From assembly GCA_963966185.1 (NCBI GenBank), contig CAWZYM010000244.1, positions 554,501 through 618,500 on the forward strand: a DNA stretch of 64,000 nucleotides, in the 5' to 3' direction. Each line of letters starts with the position of its first letter. Within the stretch, counting starts at the first letter, position 1. The translations under genes were made by a program, and so were the position numbers. Below the pieces are notes generated by a model that was not told where the DNA came from, did not search any database, and was given only the letters and a program-made list of their open reading frames with translations. This DNA is from Rhabditoides inermis (Eukaryota > Nematoda > Chromadorea > Rhabditida > Rhabditidae). Shown one piece after another: positions 52,801 to 63,631 of the stretch.

Positions 52801-55800
52801 ACGCTGTTCATCACCAACTCGGCCGACCAGCCGGAGAAGAAAGCCTATACAAGTGAGTGAAGGATGGTGAGAGAGGACTACTTACAGCTGCAGCTATGAA
52901 TACCCAGCACCACAGGCCGAGACCAAAGTAGACAAGGCAGCTGACGAGAAGGTCGTGTTGGTAGCTGGAACATGTGAGAATCACTGGGCACTGGTATGTC
53001 ATCCACTCACGTGGTGGGTGTGGCGGCGAGGGCGTTGAATATGAATATCATGAAGCATGTGAGGAAGGGCATCTCCATTCCGCGTAGGAGGGAGGAGGTG
53101 AGGGCGAGTGCGCACTGCCACCACGCCACCCCACACTCCGCGTACACCGAGAGAAGGCCGTGCGAGGACTGCAAACACTCAACTCTATGTCACTTATCAA
53201 ACTCGCGCTGTTTCGATGCATCGCAAGTCATACTTTTTCAAGTCTTACGTGTTCATTTCATATCACCGTCTAACTGCGAAAAAAACTCACGGTCTTACTG
53301 CCGTTGTCGTTTGGCTCCTTTTCTCGCATGATGATTCCAGACCGCGCGGATCGGGTCGAGTCGCGCAGTGAACGAACGGAACTGCGGGCCGATAACGATG
53401 TGGGGTGGAACTCCAGACTGCTGGAATGCGATTTCGCTGCCATTCCGCGCAGTGAGCGGTGTTCCACAGGCAAAATGGCCGACAAGTGGAAGGGGAGAGC
53501 GAATAGGACCCTTTTGTTTAAGGAACTACATACGATTTCTTTCTGTCCGGCAACTGTATCTGTTTGATGTCATCGGTGTTTTCTTTCACTTCCAGCTGCC
53601 GCATAGCCTGACTCTTCGCGAGCTGCGCGTAGAAGCCATCGGCTGCGATGAGCGAGCAGTGCGAGCCTGAAAAGGAGTGCGAGTTCAAGAGTCTGTCCAA
53701 TCGTGCTAGCCTACCTGTCTCGATAACGACTCCCTTGTCGATCACGTATATCTTCTGAACGTCCTTGAGAGTGGACAGTCGATGGGCGATGATGACGGTG
53801 GTTCTTCCGCGCGATGCCTTGTTCAGTGCCAGCTGTACTATCTTCTCGCTCTCTGTGTCCAGCGCCGATGTTGCCTCGTCCAACAGAAGAATCTTAGGAT
53901 CACCTGGTGTAATAATACATCGTTTGTGTTTGTGACAAACAAGTTATTTCCGGCTAAAATGGTCACAAACCTGCAATAGCCCTGGCAATGGCGATGCGTT
54001 GTTTCTGTCCGCCGGAGAGGCTCACTCCGCCACTGCCCAGCAGGGTGTCGTATCCCTGCACAACTCCAGTATTTATGTGTTTGTCATACGATGCTTTACT
54101 TTTTCGAGTTTTGTGATGAACTCATGTGCATTAGCTGTTCGCGCGCTTTCCTCCATGCGACTGTCGCTGATGTCGGCCCGACCCAGTCTGAAGACCATTC
54201 TGTTAGTATCTCGGCGTTGATACGGCACGGACTTAATGTTTTCGGCAATGGTTCCATTGAAGAGACACGGTTCCTGTTGGACAATTCCGATCACTTTTCG
54301 TAGATCGGTGATCCGCAGTGATTGAATGTCTTTGCCATCGAGTAGAACGTGGCCGCCATTCGCGTCGTACAGACGGGTGAGAAGTCCGATCTACAACGAT
54401 GACACACACAGAGAGAGTTTACATCGGTGTATTACCATACCGATGTGCTCTTCCCGCATCCGCTGTGTCCCACGAATGCGACAGTCTCTCCGGCCTCCGC
54501 TGTCCAGCTGATGCCGTTGAGAATCGGAGTCGGCCTATGAGCTTGTGATAGATGGTGAATAGGTTGTAGTTCTCACCTTGTTGGATACGTGAAGTGCACG
54601 TCTCGGAACTCGAGCTTTCCACTCACAGCAATCAAGGGAGCAGATGTGAGGGCGCGCTCAACGCGAGTCGACTCAAACGAATCAGATTACACTAGACGAT
54701 ACTGTTTCGTCACCCACTCCATCGATAGTTTTGTATATGACTGCAGCCGCAACCCTGGCCTTGAGAATAGCCATCATGTGTGGTCCGAGAAGTCCCAGAA
54801 AATACGCTCCCATTAGCATAGTGTTGACGACCACGAAGATGGTGCCCGGCCCGGCGCCTCCCGATTCCCCTTGAGCGTAGTACGTCACGACGCCTGAAGT
54901 CATACAAATTAGTTAAAGTATCCGAATGAGAACGCGCAAAAGACATTGACATGTTCTTACCTTGTGCGACTCCAGCCACGTAGAATACGTATAGCTCAAA
55001 GAACATGAACCCCTCGAAGAAGCCGTTGAGGAAGTGCATCTTCATCGCAGAGCCGACGCCGGAGGCAAGGCGCGACGCGTAGCGCTGCGGTGATTGATAG
55101 AGCAGACTTCTGCTAGCTGTCACACCTTGATCATAGTGTGCTGTCCGTTGCACGCGGCCACTGTCTTCACATTCATGATGCTCTCCTCCGCCACGGCTGC
55201 CGCGTCCGAACACGAACTCATCATGTCGGTGATGTGACGAGTCGCACACTAATAAGAATCAAACAATCAGTATGTTTCACTGACACTCTCATCAGATTAA
55301 TAATCACAAATCGTGTAGTAAGTTAAAATCGGTATGCTGTGAAGGACATGAAAGTGTGGTTAGCAACTGCCTGACCCTTTCCATGAGAGCCATGGTGAGT
55401 GCACTCATAGGTCCGACTCCGAAGAAGACGAGTGTTGTGAGCCAGTTGCACGCGAACGCATACGCAGCAGAGGCGATGAACATCGCCACGCCTCGCAGCA
55501 TCAACCCGACCTCGAATTGGACTCTATATTCGCTCTCAAAACATCAATCACTGTTGTAAAAGTGAAGTGAAGTAGTGAAGTTACTTTGTTCTGCATATAT
55601 GTAAGAATGAAAAGCGAATTTTTTGAAATCATTTCATTGTGCATGCGATAAGTGGTAATGAGCATGTGTACTCGAAGTGCTCAAGTGGCGTGTCACAGAT
55701 GCACTGATCACCTTATCCCCGAGGCCGTCCTGTATCCGGTCGATGTTGCTGCAACAAGGTGCGATCATCGAAACACACAAAAGAGTAAGCTGATATAAAA

Positions 55801-57170
55801 ACGTAAAACACTAATACTTTTCGGACAAACTGCACTAAACAAAACCCTACTTAACTGGTGAAGTGTGCGTTATAGTTATGGATAGTGCTTACATGTGGGT
55901 AACTTGTTTCGCGTAAAGCGTGTTAAACATCCGATTGTTTCGCTGGTTCGTTTTGTTCCGATCTTCTCATACCCACTCGTTTAGTTGTTGTGTGATCCTC
56001 CCTGCGTCACGGTGATCGAACCACTCCGCATCCTAAATACTACCTGATTAGAACATAAAAAGTACAAAGATATTGTCGTTCTCTTCTTCTTCGGGAAGCA
56101 ATCACGTCAAACTCAAGTCTAACGCGTACCATTGATCACGAAAAAGAGGTGTAAAAGAGGTCCTGCAAGTTTTTTCACCTGTCGCAGGACTGCCGCGATA
56201 AACTGACTGCGCAGTCGACGCACGATCGAAGCAGTGGCCGCGGAGAGGAAGTAGTTCTGAACAGCCGGTATGACCAGACTGCGAGTGAAGCTAGTGGACT
56301 GTCGGTCACCTGCACAAACGCAGCGATGATGAGAATAAGGAAGCAGACGGCGAAGGCCAGCACATGTAGGTAGGACTTGTGCAGGAAGTGAGCAGACGGG
56401 TCGTGGAACTGAAATATGGACGACTACTCTTGTGCTGAACAACTGTGTTTTCACAGTTAGCTGAACAAAATGAACTAAAAATAAAAGTGACTATGTCTAA
56501 TAAGTCTACAGTCTTTTTTCTCTTGCAAACATAGAAGATACGTGGTGTTTGTGATCAAGATGTTTGTTGAGTGGTGAAGGTGATGGTTGGTCGTTTTTAA
56601 GTGCGATCAAGCCGAACGCGAGACGCCTCCATCAAACTCCATCTCTTATCTCGAGCAACTAACATGACGACTCTTTTTTCGTCGATGTTTTGAAAGCAAA
56701 TAAAAACCCACTGACGTCTTTGGTGACGATGAACAAGTTGGCGAGTAGTCCGGATATGACACAGGAGAGTGGCTGGACGACTCCGATCACAACGGCCAGA
56801 ACACAGCCAACCAACACGTACACACGGTCCCGCGTCGACGCGAATCGGAACTGGACACGCAAGATGGATAGATACTGTGATGCTAGTAGGCTATGAGGCT
56901 GTGACGAACGCAACTCTAGCAAAGATTAGGTGGACGTACCAGCTGTAGTATGGACACCGGTCGAGTCTCTAGTTTCTCCGCAGCCAAGTCGCCTCTGTAT
57001 GAGAGTTCCTGTTTTTGTACAACAAACATGCCACAGAATCTCATACTAACAACTAACTTCTTTTTTTTTTTTACAAAATATCAGTACCTGCAGAGTAAAA
57101 TGTTGAATATTTTCTCGCACAGCGAAAGCTCGACTCCTTCAAACTCATTCGATGAAGGATCCTCACTCAT
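49836..57170 (-). CDS. ABCB / P-glycoprotein-type full ABC transporter
   Basis: Full transporter with the order TMD1-NBD1-TMD2-NBD2 in many small exons, start [16 protein letters not shown] at 57170 and stop TGA at 49836. TMD1: [20 protein letters not shown], coupling-helix region [19 protein letters not shown] and [12 protein letters not shown] (typical of ABCB). NBD1: Walker [11 protein letters not shown], signature [17 protein letters not shown], Walker [14 protein letters not shown], and [12 protein letters not shown]2: 51060-53160. NBD2: Walker [11 protein letters not shown], signature [16 protein letters not shown], Walker [40 protein letters not shown]-terminus [11 protein letters not shown]. 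All catalytic motifs are intact in both halves, so an active drug/xenobiotic or lipid exporter of the plasma membrane is expected. One intron holds a Tc1-like end (from 52153). The stop is followed at once by a CAA-repeat 3' UTR. Confidence 0.9.
52153..52440. mobile_element. Tc1/mariner-like end in an ABC-transporter intron
   Basis: cagtggcggccaaaaatgta resembles Tc1-type terminal repeats (cagtg...ggccaaaa). No matching opposite end or transposase found; the right limit is a guess. Confidence 0.4.
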
Positions 57171-57384
57171 GCTGAAAATTAAAAGTACAACAGACAAAAC
57201 AAAAAAGTTTGAAAGACATGATCATTCTGAAAGTTACTATGCTATGAACGTGGCTACAGGGTCTCACTTCTCCTATTTATCACTTTCGATCAACAGCATT
57301 TGACTTTTACTCCATGAGTATGCGATTATCGTCTTTCATTCAAGTGTATTGTGGAACCAGAATAATCCCATACCAAAGAACACA

Positions 57385-57984
57385 ATGGCTGCCGTGACCA
57401 CTCACACTGGCGTGAGTATTTTGAAAAAGTGTTGATTGAAAGATCACCGAGAGGGTTTGTTGTTGATCTTACATGTTTCTGTAAGATTACAGTTTTCAAA
57501 GTACAGTTGAGCACAAGGGGCTTTTTTTTCTTGGTACAAGCCGCATGCTAGTGCAACAATCCGATTTTAGTCGATGAGACTCAGGATTGTATCAGATAAG
57601 AAAATCTGTGCCGTTATAAAAGCAATGTACTCTAGAAACAACTCATCTTGGCTGCGATGATATTCGATATCATGTACGAAGACCGCGACGTCGTTGTGGA
57701 GGCAGCCACCCACAAACACTTTCATCACCACAAACACCACATCTCTGTCATCCTGTCAGGTACATGCTTCATTCATGTCCAGTTAGGTTCCACCTCTCAT
57801 TTTCTCATTTGCAGAGGAAAACAGTTATTCGGAAAACAAGTTTGTGATGTGTGATGGAGACAGTGGACAGGATGTGACTATTCATGATGTCTCTTCCTTC
57901 GAGCACAACTCACATTCATCAGCCAACCTATTGATTCTACGCCATCACGACTATATGAACACTACTATTTTCACTCCACTATAG
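57385..57984 (+). CDS. Small His-rich protein of unknown function, 106 aa
   Basis: Exons 57385-57411, 57636-57759 and 57815-57984 join in phase (321 nt) to 106 residues: MAAVTTHTGKQLILAAM, then FDIMYEDRDVVVEAATHK, a His cluster (HKHFHHHKHHISV), SEENSYSENKFVMCDGDSG, and a C-terminus HHDYMNTTIFTPL. No signal peptide or known domain; the His cluster could bind metal. A TATA-like TATAAAAG at 57615 lies in intron 1, so a shorter product starting at the ATG at 57657 is an alternative. It is divergent from the ABC transporter (starts 215 bp apart) and may share its promoter region. Poly(A) signal at 58055. Confidence 0.6.
57615..57622 (+). promoter_or_regulatory. TATA-like box near the His-rich gene
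   Basis: TATAAAAG lies 13 nt before exon 2 and 42 nt before its first ATG, a normal promoter spacing. It supports an internal start for this gene but would be meaningless if exon 1 is always used. Confidence 0.35.
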
Positions 57985-58054
57985 TTTTGAATTGTGAAAA
58001 AAACCTGAATTTGAATGAACTAAATACATGCGTTATGTCTTATTCCTCTTTTGG

Positions 58055-58060
58055 AATAAA
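58055..58060 (+). terminator. Poly(A) signal of the His-rich gene
   Basis: AATAAA lies 71 nt after the stop codon at 57984 and before the CAA repeat at 58110. Confidence 0.5.
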
Positions 58061-58109
58061 TATATGAGTTGTGTTGATGATGTTAGTTTACTTTTTGTTG
58101 TTCTAAAAA

Positions 58110-58158
58110 CAATTACAACAACAACAACAATAACAACAACAAAAACAACAACAACAAC
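58110..58158. repeat. CAA-rich repeat
   Basis: ACAACA/AACAACAA run after the poly(A) signal of the His-rich gene. Confidence 0.9.
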
Positions 58159-58362
58159 TATTTTAGTTTATTTATATGCGTTTCAATGTTCTTGCAAAAT
58201 GAACCATTTGAAAAGTGTTAGTTAGGGTGAATCTGATTCTACGGAATTATGCGTTTCTCGTCACACTTGCTCACATACAAACAATTTATAAACTCCGCAC
58301 GGGTTGTTGGCAGTGATTAGGCTAAAATATGTAACATTAACTTCCAAAAAGAAAAAAAAACT

Positions 58363-58434
58363 GTGCCGAGCCGGGAATTGAACCCGGGACCTCTCGCACC
58401 CAAAGCGAGAATCATACCACTAGACCACTCAGCC
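58363..58434 (-). tRNA. tRNA-Pro(TGG), first gene of the array
   Basis: Anticodon loop TTTGGGT, intact D and T arms, poly-T after the 3' end. The last acceptor pair is changed (G1 opposite A), and one T-loop base differs from other copies. It is a fused 'short-unit' Pro gene: TGG-type spacer on one side, AGG-type spacer on the other. Confidence 0.85.
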
Positions 58435-58642
58435 ATGATTGTAGTTCTACGGTTTTCATGAGGCCTTTTTCGGAACAACGACGACAGGGAGAAACACTCA
58501 CAATCACAGACTCGAAGTCGGTTTGCGAATGTTTTAGTCTTTGAACGCACCTTATTTCTGCGCATAGTTTGGCTTTTCACAGTTTGTCGTGTCTGCACTG
58601 CACACTGCACTCAAGTACCCTCACAAAGTCATCTCATCCACC

Positions 58643-58714
58643 AGCAGCGTGGCGCAGTGGAAGCGTGCTGGGCCCATAACCCAGAGGTCGGTGGATCGAA
58701 ACCACTCGCTGCTA
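58643..58714 (+). tRNA. Initiator tRNA-Met(CAT)
   Basis: A1-T72 start pair, three GC pairs in the anticodon stem (GGG/CCC), anticodon CAT and GATCGAAAC T arm identify the eukaryotic initiator. TTTT terminator follows. Confidence 0.95.
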
Positions 58715-58801
58715 ATCCTTTTGCATGGCTGAAATTGTTGTAAATAAACTCTTTCTTTATGACTCAAGTTCACTCGCGCTCTTCTATCCAGCAAAAGCGA
58801 T

Positions 58802-58873
58802 TGCCCCCTGCAGGGATTGAACCTGCGACCTTCTGTTTACGAGACAGACGCTCTGCCACTGAGCTAAACGGGC
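58802..58873 (-). tRNA. tRNA-Thr(CGT)
   Basis: Loop CTCGTAA gives anticodon CGT. Acceptor stem has one G-G mismatch at position 5, shared by all copies in the array. Downstream CTTTTG supplies a Pol III stop. Confidence 0.9.
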
Positions 58874-58940
58874 TATTTTTTTGTGGGAAGATGAAATGAT
58901 GTATCCAAACTATCACGGCAGAAACTCTTATCAAAACAAA

Positions 58941-59012
58941 TGCCCACAGCAGGGATCGATCCTGCGACCTTCTGTTTACAAGACAGACGCTCTGCCACTG
59001 AGCTATACGGGC
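58941..59012 (-). tRNA. tRNA-Thr(TGT)
   Basis: Loop CTTGTAA gives anticodon TGT; acceptor GCCCGTA/TGTGGGC folds with two wobble pairs. TTTT follows. Confidence 0.92.
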
Positions 59013-59101
59013 GATGCCACAAGGATTTAAGTAACATAAAACCTCGTTGGCAGAGATTAGGCTGAACTATGTAACATAAACTTCCAAAAAGAAAAATAAC
59101 T

Positions 59102-59175
59102 GGGCCGAGCCGGGGATTGAACCCGGGACCTCTCGCACCCAAAGCAAGAGAATCATACCACTAGACCACTCGGCC
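59102..59175 (-). tRNA. tRNA-Pro(TGG), degenerate anticodon stem
   Basis: Same as the other Pro(TGG) copies except for a G-to-A change and two extra bases in the anticodon stem (aaagcaagagaatc), making it 74 nt. Probably a pseudogene or poorly folding copy. Confidence 0.7.
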
Positions 59176-59239
59176 ACGCTTTGATTTTGTTTCATAGCGG
59201 AAGGTCGTAAAAATACTTAACAAGAGGTATCAAAAAGTT

Positions 59240-59311
59240 GGGCTGAGCCGGGGATTGAACCCGGGACCTCTCGCACCCTAAGCGAGAATCATACCACTAG
59301 ACCACTCAGCC
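59240..59311 (-). tRNA. tRNA-Pro(AGG)
   Basis: Loop TTAGGGT gives anticodon AGG. Acceptor GGCTGAG/CTCAGCC is fully paired. Downstream TTTTT. Confidence 0.92.
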
Positions 59312-59519
59312 ATGATTGTAGTTCTACGGTTTTTATAAGGCCTTTTTTCGGAACAACGACGACAGGGAGAAACACTCCCAATCACAGACTCGAAGTTGGT
59401 TTGCGAATGTTTTAGTCTTTGAACGGACCTTATTTCTGCGCATAGTTTGGCTTTTCACAGTTTGTCGTGTCTGCACTGCACACTGCACTCAAGTACCCTC
59501 ACAAAGTCATCTCATCTCC

Positions 59520-59591
59520 AGCAGCGTGGCGCAGTGGAAGCGTGCTGGGCCCATAACCCAGAGGTCGGTGGATCGAAACCACTCGCTGCTA
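59520..59591 (+). tRNA. Initiator tRNA-Met(CAT)
   Basis: Identical over the gene to the copy at 58643; the 5' spacer lacks one base (tctcca). Confidence 0.95.
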
Positions 59592-59678
59592 ATCCTTTTG
59601 CATGGCTGAAATTGTTGTAAATAAACTCTTCCTTTATGACTCAAGTTCACTCGCGCTCTTCTATCCAGCAAAAGCGAT

Positions 59679-59750
59679 TGCCCCCTGCAGGGATTGAACC
59701 TGCGACCTTCTGTTTACGAGACAGACGCTCTGCCACTGAGCTAAACGGGC
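59679..59750 (-). tRNA. tRNA-Thr(CGT)
   Basis: Identical to the copy at 58802. Confidence 0.9.
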
Positions 59751-59817
59751 TATTTTTTTGTGGGAAGATGAAATGATGTATCCAAACTATCACGGCAGAA
59801 ACTCTTATCAATACAAA

Positions 59818-59889
59818 TGTCCACAGCAGGGATCGATCCTGCGACCTTCTGTTTACAAGACAGACGCTCTGCCACTGAGCTATACGGGC
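59818..59889 (-). tRNA. tRNA-Thr(TGT), acceptor mismatch
   Basis: Differs from other copies by G71 to A in the acceptor stem, which breaks the C2-G71 pair. May be weakened. Confidence 0.82.
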
Positions 59890-59979
59890 GATGTCACAAT
59901 GATTTAAGTAACATAAAACCTCGTTGGCAGTGATTAGGCTGAACTATGTAACATAAACTTTCATAAAGAAAAAAAAAAC

Positions 59980-60051
59980 TGGGCCGAGCAGGGGGTTGAA
60001 CACGGGACCTCTCGCACCCAAAGCGAGAATCATACCACTAGACCACTCGGC
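59980..60051 (-). tRNA. tRNA-Pro(TGG), degenerate T arm
   Basis: Anticodon arm is normal, but the T arm has several changes (gagcagggggttgaacacgg on the plus strand) that leave about three of five T-stem pairs. Probably decaying. Confidence 0.7.
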
Positions 60052-60116
60052 CACGCTTTGATTTTGTTTCATAGCGGAAGGTCGTAAAAATACTGAACAA
60101 GAGGTATCAAAAAGTT

Positions 60117-60190
60117 GGGCTGAGCCGGGGATTGAACACAATGGACCTCTCGCACCCTAAGCAAGAATCATACCACTAGACCACTCAGCC
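60117..60190 (-). tRNA. tRNA-Pro(AGG), degenerate
   Basis: Two inserted bases and changes in the T arm (gaacacaatggacc) plus a G-to-A in the anticodon stem. 74 nt; likely pseudogene. Confidence 0.65.
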
Positions 60191-60398
60191 ATGATTGTAG
60201 TTCTACGGTTTTTATGAGGCCTTTTTTCGGAACAACGACGACAGGGAGAAACACTCACAATCACAGACTCGAAGTCGGTTTGCGAATGTTTTAGTCTTTG
60301 AACGCACCTTGTTTCTGCGCATAGTTTGGCTTTCACAGTTTGTCGTGTCTGCACTGCACACTGCACTCAAGTACCCTCACAAAGTCATCTCATCCACC

Positions 60399-60470
60399 AG
60401 CAGCGTGGCGCAGTGGAAGCGTGCTGGGCCCATAACCCAGAGGTCGGTGGATCGAAACCACTCGCTGCTA
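60399..60470 (+). tRNA. Initiator tRNA-Met(CAT)
   Basis: Identical gene to the copy at 58643. Confidence 0.95.
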
Positions 60471-60557
60471 ATCCTTTTGCATGGCTGAAATTGTTGTAAA
60501 TAAACTCTTCCTTTATGACTCAAGTTCACTCGCGATCTTCTATCCAGCAAAAGCGAT

Positions 60558-60629
60558 TGCCCCCTGCAGGGATTGAACCTGCGACCTTCTGTTTACGAGA
60601 CAGACGCTCTGCCACTGAGCTAAACGGGC
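60558..60629 (-). tRNA. tRNA-Thr(CGT)
   Basis: Identical to the copy at 58802. Confidence 0.9.
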
Positions 60630-60696
60630 TATTTTTTTGTGGGAAGATGAAATGATGTATCCAAACTATCACGGCAGAAACTCTTATCAAAACAAA

Positions 60697-60768
60697 TGCC
60701 CACAGCAGGGATCGATCCTGCGACCTTCTGTTTACAAGACAGACGCTCTGCCACTGAGCTATACGGGC
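60697..60768 (-). tRNA. tRNA-Thr(TGT)
   Basis: Identical to the copy at 58941. Confidence 0.92.
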
Positions 60769-60858
60769 GATGCCACAAGGATTTAAGTAACATAAAACCT
60801 CGTTGGCAGTGATTAGGCTGAACTATGTAACATAAACTTCCAGAAAGAAAAAAAAACT

Positions 60859-60930
60859 GGGCTGAGCCGGGGATTGAACCCGCGACCTCTCGCACCCAAA
60901 GCGAGAATCATACCACTAGACCACTCAGCC
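60859..60930 (-). tRNA. tRNA-Pro(TGG) in a short unit
   Basis: Acceptor GGCTGAG is of the AGG type while the anticodon is TGG; followed directly by the AGG-type spacer. It replaces two Pro genes of a long unit. T stem has a C in place of G (cccgcgacc), leaving one mismatch. Confidence 0.88.
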
Positions 60931-61138
60931 ATGATTGTAGTTCTACGGTTTTTTTGAGGCCTTTTTTCGGAACAACGACGACAGGGAGAAACACTCACAA
61001 TCACAGACTCGAAGTCGGTTTGCGAATGTTTTAGTCTTTGAACACACCTTGTTTCTGCGCATAGTTTGGCTTTCACAGTTTGTCGTGTCTGCACTGCACA
61101 CTGCACTCAAGTACCCTCACAAAGTCATCTCATCCCCC

Positions 61139-61210
61139 AGCAGCGTGGCGCAGTGGAAGCGTGCTGGGCCCATAACCCAGAGGTCGGTGGATCGAAACCA
61201 CTCGCTGCTA
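61139..61210 (+). tRNA. Initiator tRNA-Met(CAT)
   Basis: Identical gene; 5' spacer reads catcccccag, the form seen in all copies from here to the right edge. Confidence 0.95.
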
Positions 61211-61297
61211 ATCCTTTTGCATGGCTGAAATTGTTGTAAATAAACTCTTCCTTTATGACGCAAGTTCACTCGCGATCTTCTATCCAGCAAAAGCGAT

Positions 61298-61369
61298 TGC
61301 CCCCTGCAGGGATTGAACCTGCGACCTTCTGTTTACGAGACAGACGCTCTGCCACTGAGCTAAACGGGC
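61298..61369 (-). tRNA. tRNA-Thr(CGT)
   Basis: Identical to the copy at 58802. Confidence 0.9.
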
Positions 61370-61436
61370 TATTTTTTTGTGGGAAGATGAAATGATGTAT
61401 CCAAACTATCACGGCAGAAACTCTTATCAAAACAAA

Positions 61437-61508
61437 TGCCCACAGCAGGGATCGATCCTGCGACCTTCTGTTTACAAGACAGACGCTCTGCCACTGAGCT
61501 ATACGGGC
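61437..61508 (-). tRNA. tRNA-Thr(TGT)
   Basis: Identical to the copy at 58941 within the gene; the base pattern just 5' (gggcaatgcc) differs by one. Confidence 0.92.
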
Positions 61509-61597
61509 AATGCCACAAGGATTTAAGTAACATAAAACCTCGTTGGCAGTGATTAGGCTGAACTATGTAACATAAACTTCCAGAAAGAAAAAAAACT

Positions 61598-61669
61598 GGG
61601 CTGAGCCGGGGATTGAACCCGCGACCTCTCGCACCCAAAGCGAGAATCATACCACTAGACCACTCGGCC
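61598..61669 (-). tRNA. tRNA-Pro(TGG)
   Basis: First Pro gene of a long unit. 5' acceptor half GGCCGAG with 3' half CTCAGCC gives a C4-A69 mismatch, and the T stem carries the cccgcgacc variant. Confidence 0.85.
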
Positions 61670-61733
61670 ACGCTTTGATTTTGTTTCATAGCGGAAGGTC
61701 GTAAAAATACTGAACAAGAGGTATCAAAAAGTT

Positions 61734-61805
61734 GGGCTGAGCCGGGGATTGAACCCGGGACCTCTCGCACCCAAAGCGAGAATCATACCACTAGACCACT
61801 CAGCC
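61734..61805 (-). tRNA. tRNA-Pro(TGG) at the AGG position
   Basis: Sits where other long units have Pro(AGG) and keeps the AGG-type acceptor and spacers, but the loop is TTTGGGT, so the anticodon is TGG. Confidence 0.92.
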
Positions 61806-62013
61806 ATGATTGTAGTTCTACGGTTTTTATGAGGCCTTTTTTCGGAACAACGACGACAGGGAGAAACACTCACAATCACAGACTCGAAGTCGGTTTGCGA
61901 ACGTTTTAATCTTTGAACGCACCTTGTTTCTGCGCATAGTTTGGCTTCTACAGTTTGTCGTGTCTGCACTGCACACTGCACTCAAGTACCCTCACAAAGT
62001 CATCTCATCCCCC

Positions 62014-62085
62014 AGCAGCGTGGCGCAGTGGAAGCGTGCTGGGCCCATAACCCAGAGGTCGGTGGATCGAAACCACTCGCTGCTA
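62014..62085 (+). tRNA. Initiator tRNA-Met(CAT)
   Basis: Identical gene to the other six copies. Confidence 0.95.
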
Positions 62086-62172
62086 ATCCTTTTGCATGGC
62101 TGAAATTGTTGTAAATAAACTCTTTCTTTATGACTCAAGTTCACTCGAGCTCTTCTATCCAGCAAAAGCGAT

Positions 62173-62244
62173 TGCCCCCTGCAGGGATTGAACCTGCGAC
62201 CTTCTGTTTACGAGACAGACGCTCTGCCACTGAGCTAAACGGGC
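62173..62244 (-). tRNA. tRNA-Thr(CGT)
   Basis: Identical to the copy at 58802. Confidence 0.9.
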
Positions 62245-62311
62245 TATTTTTTTGTGGGAAGATGAAATGATGTATCCAAACTATCACGGCAGAAACTCTT
62301 ATCAAAACAAA

Positions 62312-62383
62312 TGCCCACAGCAGGGATCGATCCTGCGACCTTCTGTTTACAAGACAGACGCTCTGCCACTGAGCTATACGGGC
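62312..62383 (-). tRNA. tRNA-Thr(TGT)
   Basis: Identical to the copy at 58941. Confidence 0.92.
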
Positions 62384-62472
62384 GATGCCACAAGGATTTA
62401 AGTAACATAAAACCTCGTTGGCAGTGATTAGGCTGAACTATGTAACATAAACTTCCAGAAAGAAAAAAAACT

Positions 62473-62544
62473 GGGCTGAGCCGGGGATTGAACCCGCGAC
62501 CTCTCGCACCCAAAGCGAGAATCATACCACTAGACCACTCGGCC
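62473..62544 (-). tRNA. tRNA-Pro(TGG)
   Basis: Same sequence as the copy at 61598, with the acceptor C4-A69 mismatch. Confidence 0.85.
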
Positions 62545-62608
62545 ACGCTTTGATTTTGTTTCATAGCGGAAGGTCGTAAAAATACTGAACAAGAGGTATC
62601 AAAAAGTT

Positions 62609-62680
62609 GGGCTGAGCCGGGGATTGAACCCGGGACCTCTCGCACCCTAAGCGAGAATCATACCACTAGACCACTCAGCC
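62609..62680 (-). tRNA. tRNA-Pro(AGG)
   Basis: Identical to the intact copy at 59240; with it, the only two undamaged AGG genes in view. Confidence 0.92.
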
Positions 62681-62889
62681 ATGATTGAAGTTCTACGGTT
62701 TTTATGAGGCCTTTTTTCGGAACAACGACGACAGGGAGAAACACTCACAATCACAGACTCGAAGTCGGTTTGCGAATGTTTTAGTCTTTGAACGCACCTT
62801 ATTTCTGCGCATAGTTTGGCTTTTCACAGTTTGTCGTGTCTGCACTGCACACTGCACTCAAGTACCCTCACAAAGTCATCTCATCCCCC

Positions 62890-62961
62890 AGCAGCGTGGC
62901 GCAGTGGAAGCGTGCTGGGCCCATAACCCAGAGGTCGGTGGATCGAAACCACTCGCTGCTA
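62890..62961 (+). tRNA. Initiator tRNA-Met(CAT)
   Basis: Identical gene to the other copies. Confidence 0.95.
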
Positions 62962-63048
62962 ATCCTTTTGCATGGCTGAAATTGTTGTAAATAAACTCTT
63001 CCTTTATGACTCAAGTTCACTCGCGATCTTCTATCCAGCAAAAGCGAT

Positions 63049-63120
63049 TGCCCCCTGCAGGTATTGAACCTGCGACCTTCTGTTTACGAGACAGACGCTC
63101 TGCCACTGAGCTAAACGGGC
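63049..63120 (-). tRNA. tRNA-Thr(CGT), T-arm variant
   Basis: One change in the T arm (caggtattgaacc on the plus strand) against the other copies; anticodon CGT is kept. Confidence 0.86.
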
Positions 63121-63187
63121 TATTTTTTTGTGGGAAGATGAAATGATGTATCCAAACTATCACGGCAGAAACTCTTATCAAAACAAA

Positions 63188-63259
63188 TGCCCACAGCAGG
63201 GATCGATCCTGCGACCTTCTGTTTACAAGACAGACGCTCTGCCACTGAGCTATACGGGC
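63188..63259 (-). tRNA. tRNA-Thr(TGT)
   Basis: Identical to the copy at 58941. Confidence 0.92.
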
Positions 63260-63349
63260 GATGCCACAAGGATTTAAGTAACATAAAACCTCGTTGGCAG
63301 TGATTAGGCTGAACTATGTAACATAAACTTCCAGAAAGAAAAAAAAACT

Positions 63350-63421
63350 GGGCTGAGCCGGGGATTGAACCCGCGACCTCTCGCACCCAAAGCGAGAATC
63401 ATACCACTAGACCACTCAGCC
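63350..63421 (-). tRNA. tRNA-Pro(TGG) in a short unit
   Basis: Single Pro gene of a short unit, same sequence as 60859, with AGG-type acceptor and 5' spacer. Confidence 0.88.
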
Positions 63422-63631
63422 ATGAGTGTAGTTCTACGGTTTTTATGAGGCCTTTTTTTCGGAACAACGACGACAGGGAGAAACACTCACAATCACAGAC
63501 TCGAAGTCGGTTTGCGAATGTTTTAGTCTTTGAACACACCTTATTTCTGCGCATAGTTTGGCTTTTCACAGTTTGTCGTGTCTGCACTGCACACTGCACT
63601 CAAGTACTCTCACAAAGTCATCTCATCCCCC

